Assembly (NCBI GenBank): GCA_014379815.1
Contig: JACMLA010000438.1
Span: 1-6,213 of the forward strand
Length of the DNA stretch: 6,213 bases
Direction of reading: 5' to 3'
Origin: Bryobacteraceae bacterium
Lineage (GTDB): Bacteria; Acidobacteriota; Terriglobia; Bryobacterales; Bryobacteraceae
Below the pieces are notes generated by a model. It searched no databases. It was not told the DNA's origin and saw only the letters and a list, made by a program, of their open reading frames with translations. Positions 5,169-6,213 of this stretch are shown here, piece by piece. Within the stretch, counting starts at the first letter, position 1. Each line of letters opens with the position of its first letter. The translations under genes were made by a program, and so were the position numbers.

Positions 5169-6213
5169 TTAGCGAGCTTGATCAGACACAACCTTGCCGT
5201 TGATTACGACGCCGGTACAGTGCGATGTCCACTCAAACGGGTCGCCGTCGTACATCGCCAGATCTCCGTCTTTTCCATTTTCAAGCGAACCCACTCGCTT
5301 CTCAATGCCAAGGAGTCTAGCCGCGTCGATGGTGACGCTCGACAACGCGTGCTCAAAACTCAAGCCGTTTCCGGCTGCGCTGGCAGCTTCCCATAAAACC
5401 ACTCTTGTTTTTGGAACGTAACTCTCGAACCCGCTCTGCAGGGCGAACGGGATTGCTTTGGCCCGGAGACGCGAGGCGGTTTCCATGGATAAATTTTCCG
5501 TGTCTCCGAAGGAACGTGCCATCGTCGGATGCAGGATTACCGGGTATCCGGAGTTCTTGATTTCCTCCAGTACGAGCGGCGCATCGGCTACGCCATCCAG
5601 TACCAGCTTCAGGTTGAATTCCTTGCCGAGCCGAATCGCGCTGAGGATGTCTTCTGCCTTGTGCACCGTAATCATCAACTGCTTCTCGCCGGAAACTATG
5701 GGGACCAGCGCTTCTACCCGAAGGTCACGGGACTCGGGTTTCTTTTTGGCATACTCTTGTGCCTTTACCAGTTCGCTCCTCAGCATCGCGATCATCTTTG
5801 AGCGTGAGCCTGGCGACTTCCCCTGCTCGGCGCGTGCGCCATTGCCAAGTGTTGCGGCAACCATCGCCTCGCGGACTATCGTGGCCTGTTCGACGTTGTC
5901 GCCGGTAGTCTTCACGATCATTGTCTGGCCTGAAATCAGCACACCGGGTCCATGGCCCGTATGCATGGTCGTTACGCCGAGACCCCGGACCCACTCGATC
6001 AAACGCTCGCGGGCATCGTAGCCGTCGATGGCCCTGAGTTCAGGCTGTTCACTTGCCGATCGTTCCACCTGTTCCTGATCCTGGGGCTGGTTCAGATAGC
6101 CTGTAAAGCCAACCACCGTGTGGGCATCGATCAGTCCCGGTGTGACTACTTTCGCTCGGAGCACTTTATAGCCAGATGGTGTCTTTATCTCCGCAGCGGA
6201 CCCGACTTGCTGA
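5169..6213 (-). CDS. Amidohydrolase-family protein with degenerate metal site (N-terminus cut by window)
   Basis: The frame stays open to the right edge, giving 347 residues in the window with the first complete codon at 6212-6210. The internal GTG at 6164 is not the start, because the in-frame residues before it (VGSAAEIKTPSGYKVLRAK) are the normal N-terminal beta-sandwich lead-in. Landmarks: VTPGLIDAHTVVGF (23-36), GVTTMHTGHGPGVLISGQT (79-97), LVLDGVADA (203-211), VILHPT (225-230), FALQSGFESYVPKTRV (256-271), and the C-terminal sandwich GSLENGKDGDLAMYDGDPFE (308-327). These identify the imidazolonepropionase-like branch of the amidohydrolase superfamily, many members of which are secreted or periplasmic in this kind of organism. 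The usual HxH reads His31-Thr-Val33, the usual HAHG region reads LDGVAD, and the usual terminal Asp (GTD/SDG) region reads QSGFES. Metal binding and hydrolysis are therefore doubtful or non-canonical. The signal peptide, if any, lies outside. Substrate unknown. Confidence 0.9.
   Translation of the reverse strand, partial: QQVGSAAEIKTPSGYKVLRAKVVTPGLIDAHTVVGFTGYLNQPQDQEQVERSASEQPELRAIDGYDARERLIEWVRGLGVTTMHTGHGPGVLISGQTMIVKTTGDNVEQATIVREAMVAATLGNGARAEQGKSPGSRSKMIAMLRSELVKAQEYAKKKPESRDLRVEALVPIVSGEKQLMITVHKAEDILSAIRLGKEFNLKLVLDGVADAPLVLEEIKNSGYPVILHPTMARSFGDTENLSMETASRLRAKAIPFALQSGFESYVPKTRVVLWEAASAAGNGLSFEHALSSVTIDAARLLGIEKRVGSLENGKDGDLAMYDGDPFEWTSHCTGVVINGKVVSDQAR

Noticed and set aside
5458..6021. 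Plus-strand open frame of 187 codons opposite the amidohydrolase-like gene
   Set aside because: It is Ser/Arg-rich with no domain, lies fully inside a well-supported minus-strand gene, and is an antisense shadow.
6162..6164. GTG as the start of the amidohydrolase-like gene
   Set aside because: In-frame codons to the window edge encode the expected N-terminal beta-strand lead-in, so the true start lies outside the window.

Overview
The window looks like a chromosomal segment from an Acidobacteriota-type bacterium. This is an inference from three things: an Oar-like TonB-dependent receptor with an N-terminal carboxypeptidase-regulatory (CnaB-like) domain, an amidohydrolase-related protein of a kind I associate with Acidobacteriota, and a small four-helix membrane protein whose style fits that phylum. 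All five genes lie on the minus strand, and the longer plus-strand reading frames are shadows of them. No tRNA, rRNA, CRISPR array, insertion sequence, integrase or phage gene was seen.

Layout in the direction of transcription, from right to left. (1) 6213-5169: an amidohydrolase-fold protein, cut at its N-terminus by the window edge, with several canonical metal ligands replaced. (2) 5109-4243: an NmrA-like NAD(P)-binding protein with a strong ribosome binding site, 59 bases downstream of (1); the gap holds a 7-bp-stem hairpin. (3) 4238-3072: an acyl-CoA dehydrogenase of the glutaryl-CoA dehydrogenase type. It starts 4 bases after the stop of (2), has no visible Shine-Dalgarno sequence of its own, and is probably translationally coupled. 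(4) about 2962-2567: a small four-helix inner-membrane protein of unknown function, preceded by a possible extended -10 promoter. (5) 2465 to beyond position 1: a large Oar-like outer-membrane receptor, with 821 residues inside the window and its C-terminus cut off. Its leader carries a possible extended -10 element, a 14-base dyad just after the likely transcription start, and a good ribosome binding site.

Genes 1-3 could form one transcription unit (peptide or cyclic-amide related hydrolase, redox protein, acyl-CoA oxidation), although their functional link is not obvious. Genes 4 and 5 probably have their own promoters. The receptor would sit in the outer membrane, the small protein in the inner membrane, and the NmrA-like protein and dehydrogenase in the cytosol, with the dehydrogenase passing electrons to an electron-transfer flavoprotein encoded elsewhere. 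I see no convincing undescribed multi-gene system here. The most interesting points are the degenerate metal site of the amidohydrolase-like protein, the tight NmrA/dehydrogenase coupling, and the dyad in front of the receptor gene.
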